The notes beneath the pieces are model-generated. The model had not been told where the DNA came from and searched no databases. It worked only from the letters and a program-made list of their open reading frames with translations. This document shows positions 35,901 through 45,075 of a stretch of 64,000 nucleotides of DNA, piece after piece (the stretch's first letter is position 1; each line of letters begins with the position of its first letter). This DNA comes from Corynebacterium alimapuense (lineage in GTDB: Bacteria > Actinomycetota > Actinomycetes > Mycobacteriales > Mycobacteriaceae). The position numbers and the translations under genes are program-made. The DNA is taken from positions 62,001 through 126,000 of the forward strand of contig NZ_PTJO01000004.1 in assembly GCF_003716585.1 (NCBI RefSeq), in the 5' to 3' direction.

Positions 35901-36378
35901 AGATGAAATCTGCGGAGGCCTTGACCAAAGTGTCAATATCGGTAGAAGGCTCAGAGTCCTGCAGAACCGGCAGGCCAGCAGCCTTCGCAGCCTCGACCGC
36001 CGCGGACTTGTCGCCGGTGAGATCTAGCGTCTCCGGAGAAGGACCGATGAAAGTAAGCCCATTCTCGGCGCATTCGCGAGCCAGCTGGGCATTCTCCGAA
36101 AGGAAGCCATAACCGGGGTAAACGGCATCAGCGTGAGTCTTTTTCGCTGCACGAATGATCTCATCAATATCGAGATAGGCCTTGACTGGAGAACCCTCGG
36201 TTCCGATGCGAACGGCTTCGGAGGCGAAGGAACGGTGGAATGAATTGCGGTCTTCGAGCGGATAAACCGCGACTGTTGCGGATCCGGTCTCGAAGGCTGC
36301 GCGGAAGGCGCGAACGGCGATCTCACCGCGGTTAGCGACGAGCACCTTATTGAACGCCGGCAGGCTGGTTGTAGCCAC
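32965..36378 (-). CDS. pyc: Pyruvate carboxylase
   Basis: Biotin enzyme making oxaloacetate from pyruvate, the main anaplerotic step. 1137 residues from GTG 36378 (GGAAAGGA upstream); the frame runs on to 36579 but the extra 67 residues look non-coding, and C. glutamicum Pyc is about 1140 long. Order: biotin carboxylase ([28 protein letters not shown]), carboxyltransferase (DTTFRDAHQSLLATR; IKDMAGLLRPAAATKL), biotin carrier with EAMKMEA and Lys1103. Biotin attached by BirA. Confidence 0.96.
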   Translation of the reverse strand: MATTSLPAFNKVLVANRGEIAVRAFRAAFETGSATVAVYPLEDRNSFHRSFASEAVRIGTEGSPVKAYLDIDEIIRAAKKTHADAVYPGYGFLSENAQLARECAENGLTFIGPSPETLDLTGDKSAAVEAAKAAGLPVLQDSEPSTDIDTLVKASADFIYPIFVKAVAGGGGRGMRFVGTPEELPQLAAEASREAAAAFGDGNVYLERAVINPQHIEVQILGDHSGDVIHLFERDCSLQRRHQKVVEIAPAQHLDPKLRDQICADAVAFCRKIGYYGAGTVEFLVDEKGNHVFIEMNPRIQVEHTVTEEVTSIDLVKAQMNIAAGATLKELGLTQDKIKLHGAALQCRITTEDPANNFRPDTGTITAYRSPGGAGVRLDGAASLGGEISPNFDSMLVKMTCRGATFDIAVARAQRALNEFTVSGVATNIGFLRALLREEDFQHKRIATSFIAEHSQLLAAPPADDEPGRILDYLADVTVNHPHGKRPTEVRPQRKLPPASDAPMPRGSRDLLRDLGPKKFAQNLREQDALAVTDTTFRDAHQSLLATRIRSSALVAAAQHVGRLTPQLLSVEAWGGATYDVAMRFLYEDPWQRLDSLREAMPNVNIQMLLRGRNTVGYTPYPDSVCRAFVNEAADSGVDIFRIFDALNDVDQMRPAIDAVLETNTTVAEVAMAYSGNLLDPKEELYTLDYYLRLAEEIVGTGAHVLAIKDMAGLLRPAAATKLVTALRREFDLPVHVHTHDTAGGQLATYFAAAQAGADAVDGASAPLAGTTSQPSLSAIVAAFADTHRDTGLSLDAVSDMEPYWEAVRQLYAPFEAGVPGPTGRVYRHEIPGGQLSNLRTQAKALGLGDRFELIEDYYAAVNDMLGRPTKVTPSSKVVGDLALHLVGAGVDPADFASDPQRYDIPDSVIDFLRGDLGNPPGGWPLLREKALAGRGDRQHKLAEVSDDAAQKLQSDDRWTRRNTLHNLLFPKQAAEFAEHRRQFGNTSALEDRVFFYGLKEGEESIIRFASDTETPPMVVRLDAVGEPDAKGMRQVVANVNGQIRPVKVRDRSVESVTASAEKADASITGHVAAPFAGVVSVTAKVGDEVKAGDPVAIIEAMKMEATITATIDGTIERVALAQATKVEGGDLIVVIS

Positions 36379-36561
36379 TGTATGGGTCCTTTCCAAAGGT
36401 GATACAAGTTGAGGTAAACGATATTTGTCCGCGAATCCGGCACAATCGAAAGACAGATTCCAGAGCAATAGACAACTAATCCTGAGAGACATCAAGAATG
36501 CCTCCCAGAAAATTCGGCGTCTCCCGGGCGGGGCGACACCTATGGTTAGACCACAGCCAGA
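36379..36561. promoter_or_regulatory. pyc upstream region
   Basis: About 180 bp between the prpC terminator and the pyc start, expected to hold the pyc promoter. No palindrome or gene that I can support was seen. Confidence 0.35.
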
Positions 36562-36609
36562 ATCAAAAACACGGGCCACATCACTATAACCATAATGATG
36601 TGGCCCGTG
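36562..36609 (-). terminator. Terminator of the prpDBC operon
   Basis: CACGGGCCACATCA (36570-36583) pairs exactly with 36596-36609 around a 12-base AT-rich loop; on the minus strand TTTTTGATT follows. It lies 35 bp behind the prpC stop. Confidence 0.93.
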
Positions 36610-36644
36610 ACACTAGCGTGGAATTATACTCATGTTTCCCAACG

Positions 36645-37799
36645 TCAGCGCTGCGCGATTGGGGTGACCTCGCGCTGCTCAGAACCGTTGTACGCAGACA
36701 ATGGACGGATCAAGGAGTTGTTCTCGTACTGTTCGACGATGTGAGCAGTCCAGCCAGCCACACGCGCCAAGACAAACAGCGGAGTAAAGAAATCAACCTC
36801 GAAGCCCAACAGGTAATAGGCGGGCCCGGCGGGGAAATCAAGGTTGGGCTTAATGCCAGTGCGCTCGTCCATGGCGACAGCCATGTTCTCGTACATCTCA
36901 ACCCACTTGCCTCCATCATGGCGCTCTGCCAGTGCACGGAAGGAAGCCTCCATCGACGGCACTCGACTGTCACCGCGCTTGTAGACGCGGTGGCCAAAGC
37001 CCATGATGACGTCTTTATTGTCCAGGGTGTTGTTAATCCAGTCCGCGGCTTTGGCTGGGTCGTCGATTTCGAGCATCGTATGCATGACGAACTCGTTGGC
37101 ACCGCCATGCAGCGGACCCTTCAGCGCACCGATTGCGCCGGTGATTGCGGAGTAGACATCCGAACGCGTGGAGGTAATCACTCGGGCAGTGAAGGTAGAG
37201 GCGTTGAAGGAGTGCTCAGCGTAGAGAATCAGGGATTTCTCAAAGTCACGAACATCCTCGGGATTGCTCGCCGGGGAGTCCTCTCCCACGCCAAAAGCCA
37301 TCGACAGGAAGTTCTCCGCAACGCCCTTATCCGGATCTGGGGCGACAATATCTAGGCCTTGGCGACGTCGAATATCCATCGCGACAGCCATCGGCAACTG
37401 AGCAAGCAGGTGGTGCCCGACATTGAAAATGTGCTCAGAATCAGTAGTGAAGGGCTCTACATCTTTGGTACCCATGTAGGACACTGCGGTCCGAAGAACG
37501 TCCATGGGATGGCAGTCCTTAGGCAGCGAATGGATCAACGCAATCAGACCTGGGTCCAAGGAACGGTGGGAGCGACCCTTGCGGTTGAACTCCTCCAGCT
37601 GCTCAGCTGTGGGCAGTTCCCCTTTCCACAGCAGGTAGAAGACTTCTTCGAAGGAGCAGTGCTCGACTAGATCCTGAACCGCGTAGCCGCGATAGGTCAG
37701 GGAGTTGGTCTCTGGCATGACCTTGGAGACTCCGGTGTAGTCGGCGATGACGCCGTTGAGGCCCTTGCGGACGTCCTGGTTTTCGGTGGCGTTAGACAT
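36645..37799 (-). CDS. prpC: 2-methylcitrate synthase
   Basis: Condenses propionyl-CoA with oxaloacetate. 384 residues of the citrate synthase family: GGANEFVMHTM (His), MGFGHRVYKRGDSR, and the C-terminal RPLSAYNG. I use ATG 37799 because AAAGGGG is well spaced from it; the ATG at 37808 overlaps the prpB stop but sits on the ribosome site. Citrate synthase activity as a side reaction is known for such enzymes. Third gene of prpDBC. Confidence 0.93.
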   Translation of the reverse strand: MSNATENQDVRKGLNGVIADYTGVSKVMPETNSLTYRGYAVQDLVEHCSFEEVFYLLWKGELPTAEQLEEFNRKGRSHRSLDPGLIALIHSLPKDCHPMDVLRTAVSYMGTKDVEPFTTDSEHIFNVGHHLLAQLPMAVAMDIRRRQGLDIVAPDPDKGVAENFLSMAFGVGEDSPASNPEDVRDFEKSLILYAEHSFNASTFTARVITSTRSDVYSAITGAIGALKGPLHGGANEFVMHTMLEIDDPAKAADWINNTLDNKDVIMGFGHRVYKRGDSRVPSMEASFRALAERHDGGKWVEMYENMAVAMDERTGIKPNLDFPAGPAYYLLGFEVDFFTPLFVLARVAGWTAHIVEQYENNSLIRPLSAYNGSEQREVTPIAQR

Positions 37800-37804
37800 G
37801 GTGC

Positions 37805-38722
37805 TCATCCCCTTTCAGAAGGATTCTGGTAGGTGAAAATCTGCTGATCAAAAGCGTTGTACTCGGAGTAGCGAAGGAGCTCATAGAGTCGGGATCGGTG
37901 CTGCATCCGTCCAACCCACTCGGTCTGAGTTCCGGTCTCAGCGATATCTGCCAGTGCATCTTCTACCTGACCCATCGCGATCCGCAGGGTGGTCACGGGG
38001 TAGATGACGGCGTTATAGCCAAGGCCCTCCAGCTGCGAGGCAGACAACAGCTCGGTTTTGCCAAACTCAGTCATATTCGCCAGCAATGGGACATCGACGG
38101 CGGCGCGGAACTTCTCAAAATCGGCTGGTGTGTGCAGCGCTTCGGTGAAGATCAAGTCGGCGCCGGCATCGGCGTAGGCCTTGGCACGTTCGATGGCCGA
38201 GTCGATGCCTTCGACTCCGGCGGCGTCGGTACGCGCACAAATCACGAAACTGTCGTCGCGGCGTTCCTTGACTGCGGCGCCTATTCTGCGCAGCATCAGT
38301 TCGGTGGGAACTACCTCTTTGCCGTCCAGATGACCACAGCGCTTGGGGTTGACCTGGTCTTCTAGGTGACAGCCGGCAATGCCAGCATCTTCGAGGGCCG
38401 CGACAGTGCGAGCTGCCGACATCGGCTCACCGAATCCGGTGTCCGCGTCGACTAAGACGGGAAGATCGGTGGCCCGGGCGATCTGACGGGAACGTCCGAC
38501 GACTTCGTCAAGGGTGGTCAATCCGATGTCCGGCAAGGCCAGATCAGCAGCGACAACTGCGCCAGAGATATAGACACCTTCGAAGCCGGCGTCTTGGACC
38601 GCGCGTGCCACCAGCGGGGAGAACGCACCGGGTAGGCGCTGGATCTTTCCGGAGTTCAAACCGTCACGAAATGCTTGTCGACGCTGGGTGGGGGTGACTG
38701 TAGAAGAAAATAGTCCACTCAT
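37805..38722 (-). CDS. prpB: 2-methylisocitrate lyase
   Basis: Splits 2-methylisocitrate into pyruvate and succinate. 305 residues with the TIM-barrel signatures VLVDADTGFGEP, the catalytic loop DQVNPKRCGHLDGKEVV (KRCGH) and FTEALHTPADF. The ATG overlaps the prpD stop (TAATG), and its stop is next to the prpC start. Confidence 0.95.
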   Translation of the reverse strand: MSGLFSSTVTPTQRRQAFRDGLNSGKIQRLPGAFSPLVARAVQDAGFEGVYISGAVVAADLALPDIGLTTLDEVVGRSRQIARATDLPVLVDADTGFGEPMSAARTVAALEDAGIAGCHLEDQVNPKRCGHLDGKEVVPTELMLRRIGAAVKERRDDSFVICARTDAAGVEGIDSAIERAKAYADAGADLIFTEALHTPADFEKFRAAVDVPLLANMTEFGKTELLSASQLEGLGYNAVIYPVTTLRIAMGQVEDALADIAETGTQTEWVGRMQHRSRLYELLRYSEYNAFDQQIFTYQNPSERG

Positions 38723-40233
38723 TAGAACAGCCCCCCGGAGATCTTCGGTGCCCGGTTCAGGACGTCCTGCTCAAGCTCAATGTTGAGCTCGGAGAGGTCA
38801 GTGAGCGACTCGGTGTTTTCTGCCGCGGCAAGGAAGCGGTCCTGTTCCTCCTTGGACACAACTCCCTCGGCCAGCGTGCGGAACTTGGCAATGTACTGCT
38901 CCCGAGCAAAGGGACGCGCGCCCAGCGGGTGGGCATCTGCCACTGCCAGTTCGTCCTCAACGACCGTGCCATCAGCGAAAGTAACTACTGCTCGGGCACC
39001 GAAGGCCTTCTCCGCAGGATCAGTGGAGTGGTAACGACGGGTCCACTCAGGATCCTCAACGGTGGAGATTTTGTTCCACAGCTCGATGGTGGCCGGCTGG
39101 TTGGCGCGCTCGGGAGCATAAGAGCGCTCATGATGCCAGGCGCGATCCTCGAGGGCTACGGCGAAGATGTACATGATCGAGTGATCGAGCGTCTCACGAG
39201 AAGCAGTGGGATCGAACTTCTGTGGATCATTGGAGCCGGTGCCGATGACGTAGTGAGTGTGGTGGCTGGTATGCAGGACGATCGAGGCAATGTCCTTGGT
39301 ATCCAGACCCTGCTCGGCAAAACGGTCGCCCATCCGCCGGGCTAGGTCGATCGGGGCCTGGGACTGGTACTCCGCCGAGTGCTCCTTGGTGTAAGTATCC
39401 AGGATTCCGCGCTTTTCTTCGCCTTCACCTGGCAGCGGGACGGTATAGATGTGATCCGGACCGGAGAGCAGCCAGGCGATGACGCCGTCTTCGCCTTCCC
39501 AGATCGGGGCGGGAGCACCTTCACCATGCATCGCGCGGTCAACGGCCTCGATGGCCATCTTGCCGGCAAAGGCTGGAGCGAAGGCCTTCCAGGAGGAGAT
39601 CAGACCTTTACGGGACTGACGGGTAGCGGTGGTGGTGTGCAGCGCCTGACCGATGGCTTGGTAGGTGGTATCCGCATCCAGGTCCAGCAGGGTACCGATG
39701 CCGGCCGCGACCGAGGGGCCGAGATGAGCGACGTGATCGATCTTGTGCTCATGCAGGCAGATTCCACGAACCAGGTCCACCTGAATCTCATAACCGGTGG
39801 CCAAGCCTCGGATCAGTTCCCGGCCGCCCTTGCCCGCCTGCTGAGCAGCAGCCAAGATCGGCGGGATGTTGTCGCCGGGGTGGGAGTATTCTGCAGCTAG
39901 GAAAGTGTCATGGAAGTCGAGTTCACGAACAGCAGTGCCATTGGCAAGAGCTGCCCATTCAGCCGAGTAAGTACCTGGAAGGCCGAATACGGAGGCGCCG
40001 CCTTCAGAAACCGGACGTGCTGCAGCCATCGCTCGAGCAGAAGTGACGGGGCGGCGAACCACGGATGCTGCAGAGACTGCAGCGTTATCGATGATGCGAT
40101 TGATGATCATCTCTCGGGTCTCCGCGGGGACCTCAACCGGGTCAACGGCGACGCGGGCGATTTTGTGGGCGAGATGGTCCTCGTAGGGAAATTCTTCGGA
40201 GGATCGGTGGGTGTGCACGGTGTGGTTAATCAT
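38722..40233 (-). CDS. prpD: 2-methylcitrate dehydratase
   Basis: Dehydrates 2-methylcitrate to 2-methylaconitate. 503 residues of the MmgE/PrpD family: [23 protein letters not shown] (quoted in part [18 protein letters not shown]), [23 protein letters not shown] region, and [16 protein letters not shown]. First gene of the operon, divergent from the PrpR-type regulator. Confidence 0.94.
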   Translation of the reverse strand: MINHTVHTHRSSEEFPYEDHLAHKIARVAVDPVEVPAETREMIINRIIDNAAVSAASVVRRPVTSARAMAAARPVSEGGASVFGLPGTYSAEWAALANGTAVRELDFHDTFLAAEYSHPGDNIPPILAAAQQAGKGGRELIRGLATGYEIQVDLVRGICLHEHKIDHVAHLGPSVAAGIGTLLDLDADTTYQAIGQALHTTTATRQSRKGLISSWKAFAPAFAGKMAIEAVDRAMHGEGAPAPIWEGEDGVIAWLLSGPDHIYTVPLPGEGEEKRGILDTYTKEHSAEYQSQAPIDLARRMGDRFAEQGLDTKDIASIVLHTSHHTHYVIGTGSNDPQKFDPTASRETLDHSIMYIFAVALEDRAWHHERSYAPERANQPATIELWNKISTVEDPEWTRRYHSTDPAEKAFGARAVVTFADGTVVEDELAVADAHPLGARPFAREQYIAKFRTLAEGVVSKEEQDRFLAAAENTESLTDLSELNIELEQDVLNRAPKISGGLF

Positions 40234-40413
40234 GGCGCTGGTCTGGCTCCCTCTCTATGCGTCGAACGTGATGTGAGTCTCCCATCACACTAACGAGAAT
40301 TGAGTGTCAGCAGTCACAGCAATGTTTGTGTAAAGTAGTGGCATTAGATCTACTCTTTTGCAAAATCTGTGAAAACTGCAGTTCAAGAAGACTTTCCTCA
40401 AAGGAGGACGCAC
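40234..40413. promoter_or_regulatory. prpD/prpR divergent regulatory region with TTTTGCAAAA site
   Basis: TTTTGCAAAA at 40356-40365 contains TTTGCAAA, the site described for PrpR and RamB regulators of mycobacteria and corynebacteria. It lies 48 bp before the regulator's GTG. The placement fits control of both prpDBC and the regulator itself. Confidence 0.65.
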
Positions 40414-41736
40414 GTGAGTAAGCACTTTGCGGGGGCAGCGATTCGCACGCTTCGACGGGGGCACAACCTCACCCAGCAAGACATGGCAAGACGGCTCAAC
40501 CTCTCAACTAGCTATCTCAATCAGCTAGAAAATGATCAGCGCCCCCTCACTGTCACCGTTTTGATGTCGCTGTCGACCAACTTCGACGTCGACCCAGCGT
40601 TCTTCTCCCCCGACCGCCACGCGCGCACCGTCTCAGAACTGCGTGACGCCTTCCCCACCGTCCCCGACCAACAGCTCGCCGATCTAACTGCTCGCTACCC
40701 AGACTTAGTCACCCAAGTTCTCGATCTAGCTGAGCGCTCTCCATCTGGAAGAGAAAAGGGACCATACAGCCTGGTGCGGGACTTCTTCTATGAGGCCCAC
40801 AACTACATCGATAGCCTCGACCGGTTAGGGGAGGAATTAGCCAGCAGGCTCGGCGAGCCTCAGTTGCGAGTGACTCGCCTGGCTACCGCGCTCGATCTCG
40901 ATCTGGGAGTAAGCGTCCGTTTCCGCAAGATCACCTCCGGGCCCAGGAGGATCTTCCACCCAGAAACTCGCGAACTGCATCTGCGCACCGGGTTAAGCGA
41001 GGCGCAACTGACCTTCGAGCTCTCCTTGCAATACGGACTGCTTGCCCATTCGGAGCTGTTCAACGAACTGTCCAGTCCGCTGCCCACGGAAGAATCCCGA
41101 GGCATTGCACACTTGGCGTTGGCTCAGTACTTTGCGGCGGCGGTAGTCATGCCCTATGAGGTCATCTTGTCGACGGCCGAGTCCACCCGCTATGACATCG
41201 ACCGACTCGCAGACCACTTCGGAACTGGCTTCGAGACCACCTGCCACCGATTATCCACTCTGCAACGCCCTGGCGCTCGAGGAGTTCCATTCTTTTTCGT
41301 TCGCACCGATCGGGCGGGAAATATCTCAAAAAGACAGTCGGCCACCGGTTTTCATTTCTCTCGAACCGGCGGTTCTTGCCCACTGTGGGTTATCCACCGC
41401 GCCTTCGAGACACCAGGCCGTGTCACCCGCCAAGTGGCGAGCATGCCAGATAACCGCAATTATCTGTGGATCGCTCGCACTGTCCAAGATCAACTACGCG
41501 GATTCGGCCAACCCCGCAAGGAATTCGCGGTAGGACTTGGCTGCGATCTCGACCAAGCCGAGCGGCTGATCTACGCGAATGGACTAGACCTGTCGCCTGG
41601 CTCAGCCACCCCCATCGGCCCAGGCTGCCGAGCGTGTTCTCGACAGCACTGTCCCCAACGAGCGTTCCCCCAGGCTGGAAAAAAAGTCCTAGTCAACCTT
41701 GACGCAACAGTGGACGAATCCTATGCCACCTACTAA
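40414..41736 (+). CDS. prpR: PrpR/RamB-type propionate and acetate metabolism regulator
   Basis: 440 residues from GTG 40414, which has AAAGGAGG upstream (the ATG at 40369 has none). N-terminal XRE helix-turn-helix (IRTLRRGHNLTQQDMARRLNLS; STSYLNQLENDQRPL, quoted in parts), a central IrrE/ImmA-like region, and a C-terminal DUF2083 domain with the cysteine cluster GCRACSRQHCPQRAF, proposed as the iron-sulfur site in mycobacterial PrpR. Short-chain acyl-CoAs are the usual ligands. Probably activates the divergent prpDBC. Confidence 0.9.
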   Translation: MSKHFAGAAIRTLRRGHNLTQQDMARRLNLSTSYLNQLENDQRPLTVTVLMSLSTNFDVDPAFFSPDRHARTVSELRDAFPTVPDQQLADLTARYPDLVTQVLDLAERSPSGREKGPYSLVRDFFYEAHNYIDSLDRLGEELASRLGEPQLRVTRLATALDLDLGVSVRFRKITSGPRRIFHPETRELHLRTGLSEAQLTFELSLQYGLLAHSELFNELSSPLPTEESRGIAHLALAQYFAAAVVMPYEVILSTAESTRYDIDRLADHFGTGFETTCHRLSTLQRPGARGVPFFFVRTDRAGNISKRQSATGFHFSRTGGSCPLWVIHRAFETPGRVTRQVASMPDNRNYLWIARTVQDQLRGFGQPRKEFAVGLGCDLDQAERLIYANGLDLSPGSATPIGPGCRACSRQHCPQRAFPQAGKKVLVNLDATVDESYATY

Positions 41737-41737
41737 A

Positions 41738-43147
41738 TCACTCCAGATCATCGTGAGCGACTAGGCGGCGCGCGGCCTCCGTAATCGATCCCGACAGTGA
41801 AGGATAGACAGCAAAGCTCTCCGAGAGCTGCTTAACCGTGAGGTTATTAGATACTGCAACCGAGATCGGCAGGATCAGTTCGGAAGCGGAAGGAGCGACG
41901 ATAACTCCGCCGATAACCAGCCCTGAGTTCCGACGGCAGAACAGCTTAACGAAACCGTGCTTAAGCGAACGCATCTTGGCACGCGGATTAGATTGCAAGG
42001 GCAAGACGACTACGCGAGCCGATACCTCACCGGCATCGACCTGAGCGTGAGTGATACCAACAGCCGCAATCTCGGGGCGAGTAAACACCGCGGTAGCCAC
42101 TGTCTTCAGCCGGATCGGGCTAACGCCTTCTCCGAGCGCGTGGTACATCGCTAGGCGTCCCTGCATCGCAGCCACAGAAGCCAAGGGGAACAAATCACTG
42201 CAGTCACCGGCAGCATAAATGCCGGAGACATTGGTCCGAGAAACTCGGTCCACTCGGATATGGCCCGAGGGGGTGGTCTCCACACCAACGTTTTCCAAAC
42301 CCAAGCTTGCAGTCGAGGGGACCGAACCAATCGACATCAGAGCATGAGAACCGAGGATCTCACGACCATCAGTGGTTTTAACCGAAACACCACCATCAGC
42401 AGTTCGAGTAACAGATTCCACGCGGGCATGCTTTTCCAGAGAAACGCCACGCTGAGCAAGCACATGCTCCAGCACGTCTGCAGCATCCGCATCATCATGG
42501 GGAAGGATTCGATCACGGGAAGCGACCATGGTGACCTTCACTCCCAACTCAGCGAAGGAAGAAACGAACTCAGCACCAGTGACACCTGAGCCGACCACGA
42601 CGAGGTGCTCCGGAGTTTCGGTGAGGTTGTAGACCTGCTGCCAGGTCAGAATCCGCTCCCCATCCGGCTGCGCGGCGGGCAGGACTCTCGGGTTAGCACC
42701 GGTAGCGATGAGCACTAACTCGGACTCGAGCTTTTCCTCAGTCCCGTCAGCTTTGACCGCAATGATGTCGTGGCACATGTGCTCACGCTGGCTTTTTGCA
42801 AAATGCGCGCGGCCCTTGATCGTGCGCACGCCTGCCCGATCGAGCTGGACCTGAATATCCTCAGATTGCTCAGTAGCTAGGGTTCGGACACGATTGTTGA
42901 GAGCCGTAATATGGATACGCGCACGACCCAAAAGGCTGTTAAGCCCCATGTCATCAGCTCGCCGAAGATCTGTCTTGATGCCAGTACCAGCGATAAAAGA
43001 CTTCGATGGGACGGAGTCAAGCAGAACCGAAGAACCACCTGCACCCTGATCCTCGACCAAGGTGACGTCCGCACCATGTTTAATTCCGGCAAGTGCCGCC
43101 TCGTAGCCGGCGGGGCCGCCTCCAATGATGACGATCCGCTTGTTCAA
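41738..43147 (-). CDS. lpdA: LpdA-like NAD(P)H:quinone dehydrogenase
   Basis: 469-residue flavoprotein of the disulfide reductase family. FAD motif IVIIGGGPAGYEAALAG and NAD(P) motif VVVGSGVTGAEFVSSF are present. The redox-active cysteines are both replaced: residues 37-48 read GGSSVLLDSVPS, where lipoamide dehydrogenase has GGTCLNVGCIPS (Ser40 and Ser45). This matches mycobacterial LpdA (Rv3303c), which reduces quinones rather than disulfides. TTG start supported by GGAGGAGA. Convergent with prpR. Confidence 0.88.
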   Translation of the reverse strand: MNKRIVIIGGGPAGYEAALAGIKHGADVTLVEDQGAGGSSVLLDSVPSKSFIAGTGIKTDLRRADDMGLNSLLGRARIHITALNNRVRTLATEQSEDIQVQLDRAGVRTIKGRAHFAKSQREHMCHDIIAVKADGTEEKLESELVLIATGANPRVLPAAQPDGERILTWQQVYNLTETPEHLVVVGSGVTGAEFVSSFAELGVKVTMVASRDRILPHDDADAADVLEHVLAQRGVSLEKHARVESVTRTADGGVSVKTTDGREILGSHALMSIGSVPSTASLGLENVGVETTPSGHIRVDRVSRTNVSGIYAAGDCSDLFPLASVAAMQGRLAMYHALGEGVSPIRLKTVATAVFTRPEIAAVGITHAQVDAGEVSARVVVLPLQSNPRAKMRSLKHGFVKLFCRRNSGLVIGGVIVAPSASELILPISVAVSNNLTVKQLSESFAVYPSLSGSITEAARRLVAHDDLE

Positions 43148-43231
43148 GAGGTCTCCTCCACGCTGGGCTCGGTTTTATGAATGCATCAGAATAACGCACC
43201 ATTTAACACAACTGGTCTCCGAGTCTAGTAC

Positions 43232-44440
43232 CTAGGACAAGAAGTCGCTGCCGGGGGAAGATTCTCCAGGAACCTGACCAAATTGTTCAACTACAGAGGC
43301 GAAAAGTCGAACACCGACTCCAATGGAACGTTCGTCTACGACCAAATCACCCTGATGCAGATCATGGGATGGACCATTCCCAGTCCCACAACCCAATCTG
43401 GCCATTGATCCGGGCACGTGCTCGAGGTACCAGGAAAAGTCCTCGCCGCCGGAAGACTGTGGTGCATTAATGACCGACTGTGGATCAACGGAACGTGCTG
43501 CGTCGACGAGCAAAGCGGTGGCCACATCGTCGTTGATCACCGGCGGCACACCGCGCAGGTAGTCCAATTCATATGAACAGCCAGTAGGTGCCAGTATTTG
43601 AGCGATCAGCTCCTCCATGAGTGTCTGAATCACCCGCCAAGTAGCGATATCCGCAGTGCGTATCGTGCCAGCGACGATTCCGGATTCTGGGATTGCATTG
43701 GGGGCATGGCCAGCATTAATGGAGCCAAAAACCAGTACTGTGCCGGTCCGCGGGTCTACTCGACGAGACAGTAGTCCAGGCAATTCAGTGATGACCTTGC
43801 CCAGAGCATAGACCACATCAGCCGTCAGATGCGGACGCGAGGAATGCCCACCAGGACCCGTGACTTTTAGAGTGATCACATCTGCAGCAGAAGTAATCGC
43901 TCCGGTCCGGACCCCGATTTTGCCTACTCGGAGCTTCGGCTCCACGTGCACGGCAAAGATGGAACCAACATCTTTCAATCCACCCCATTCGATGACTTGG
44001 CTGGCGCCACCATCCATCACTTCTTCGGCTGGCTGGAATAGGACCCGGATGCCGTGATTAAGCAGGTGCGCGTTATCCGCTAGCGAACAAGCCAAGGCCA
44101 GTGCCACAGTCGTGTGGACGTCATGTCCACAAGCATGAGCGACACCGGGGACAGTGGAAGCAAAATCTAAACCAGTCACCTCAGTCACTGGCAATGCGTC
44201 CATATCCGCACGAAATGCCAGACGATCACCGCCGCTGGGACCAATATCGACCATCAGGCCAGTGCCCGGGAATCGTACTGGCGACAAACTATGAGCACGC
44301 AAAGTGTGCTCAACGAAGTCCGTAGTAAGAAACTCCTTGTGCGAAAGCTCAGGATGCGAGTGAAAATGGCGACGCCAACCGGTCACCTCTTCACCGTGGA
44401 CGCGCAGCCACTCGTCGACGCGTGCGGCAATACCCTTCAC
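43232..44440 (-). CDS. M20-family amidohydrolase
   Basis: 402 residues. Metal-dependent aminoacylase/carboxypeptidase pattern: WRRHFHSHPELSHKE, FRADMDALPVTE, HACGHDVHTTVAL, LFQPAEEVMDGG. These place it with N-acyl-amino-acid or IAA-amino-acid hydrolase-like enzymes; C. glutamicum has such genes at this locus. Start GTG 44440 with AAAGGA. The substrate cannot be read from the sequence. Confidence 0.88.
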   Translation of the reverse strand: MKGIAARVDEWLRVHGEEVTGWRRHFHSHPELSHKEFLTTDFVEHTLRAHSLSPVRFPGTGLMVDIGPSGGDRLAFRADMDALPVTEVTGLDFASTVPGVAHACGHDVHTTVALALACSLADNAHLLNHGIRVLFQPAEEVMDGGASQVIEWGGLKDVGSIFAVHVEPKLRVGKIGVRTGAITSAADVITLKVTGPGGHSSRPHLTADVVYALGKVITELPGLLSRRVDPRTGTVLVFGSINAGHAPNAIPESGIVAGTIRTADIATWRVIQTLMEELIAQILAPTGCSYELDYLRGVPPVINDDVATALLVDAARSVDPQSVINAPQSSGGEDFSWYLEHVPGSMARLGCGTGNGPSHDLHQGDLVVDERSIGVGVRLFASVVEQFGQVPGESSPGSDFLS

Positions 44441-44528
44441 GGAATTAGTCCTTTCCAGCTGGTCATAACTCCCAAAGCCTACCCGCCTGCCCCCGGTCAG
44501 ATGTCATCAGGCTGATCGAGGAGGATGC

Positions 44529-45002
44529 CTATCCCCCGCTTCTATGCCCATCTTCACCTTCGGTTTCATCTTGATCTTCATCCTCGATGTCCTCCCAGGC
44601 CGTGGTGACTGCATAGCGCGGAGGTTCCTCCGGCTTCCCATGGTGGATATAGGAAGCTGCGAATGGCAGCGTATCCCGCCCATCGGCTGGCCAAGTGATT
44701 TCAATGCCCAGCTGCTGTGACGCGCAAATATCCTCAATATGGTGGCCACCCCCTGGCAGCAAAACTGCAGGCGGGATATCCAGAGCCGCAGCCAAGCGAT
44801 AGATCGTAGACAGGCGCGGGTCGGTGGCATTATTGGAGTTATTCTCGTTGCGCTCAATATTAGAGATGGAGTTTCTCGTCATCCCCACCAATTCGGCGAG
44901 CCGTTCTTGGCTCAATCCCCGCATTCGACGCAGGTCACGCAGGTTCTTTCCAAGCCGATGACCATAGCTGGGCCACGGCTTCCACTCGCTCCTGCGTTTC
45001 AT
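44529..45002 (-). CDS. XRE-family transcriptional regulator
   Basis: 157 residues. HTH at about 17-70: GKNLRDLRRMRGLSQERLAELVGMTRNSISNIERNE (quoted in parts LRRMRGLSQERLAELVGM, NSISNIERNE), then LSTIYRLAAALDIPPAVLLPG. The C-terminal half has no recognised domain and ends in an acidic stretch (WEDIEDEDQDETEGED). Two CCCAC-N4-GTGGG palindromes lie in front of it. It precedes the M20 amidohydrolase by 88 bp and could control it. Confidence 0.82.
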   Translation of the reverse strand: MKRRSEWKPWPSYGHRLGKNLRDLRRMRGLSQERLAELVGMTRNSISNIERNENNSNNATDPRLSTIYRLAAALDIPPAVLLPGGGHHIEDICASQQLGIEITWPADGRDTLPFAASYIHHGKPEEPPRYAVTTAWEDIEDEDQDETEGEDGHRSGG

Positions 45003-45014
45003 TCCTCCACGGTG

Positions 45015-45051
45015 CCCACGCTAGTGGGAGTTCACCGCCCACTACAGTGGG
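45015..45051 (-). promoter_or_regulatory. Paired palindromes CCCAC-N4-GTGGG before the XRE gene
   Basis: CCCACGCTAGTGGG at 45015-45028 and CCCACTACAGTGGG at 45038-45051, centres 23 bp apart, about two helical turns. They fill the 73-bp gap between upp and the XRE gene and are likely autoregulatory operators. Confidence 0.65.
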
Positions 45052-45075
45052 CAAAAATTGGAGGCTAGACAAACA

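Noticed and set aside
36498-37355. 285-residue frame antisense to prpC
   Set aside because: Covers the prpC terminator and gene; clearly non-coding.
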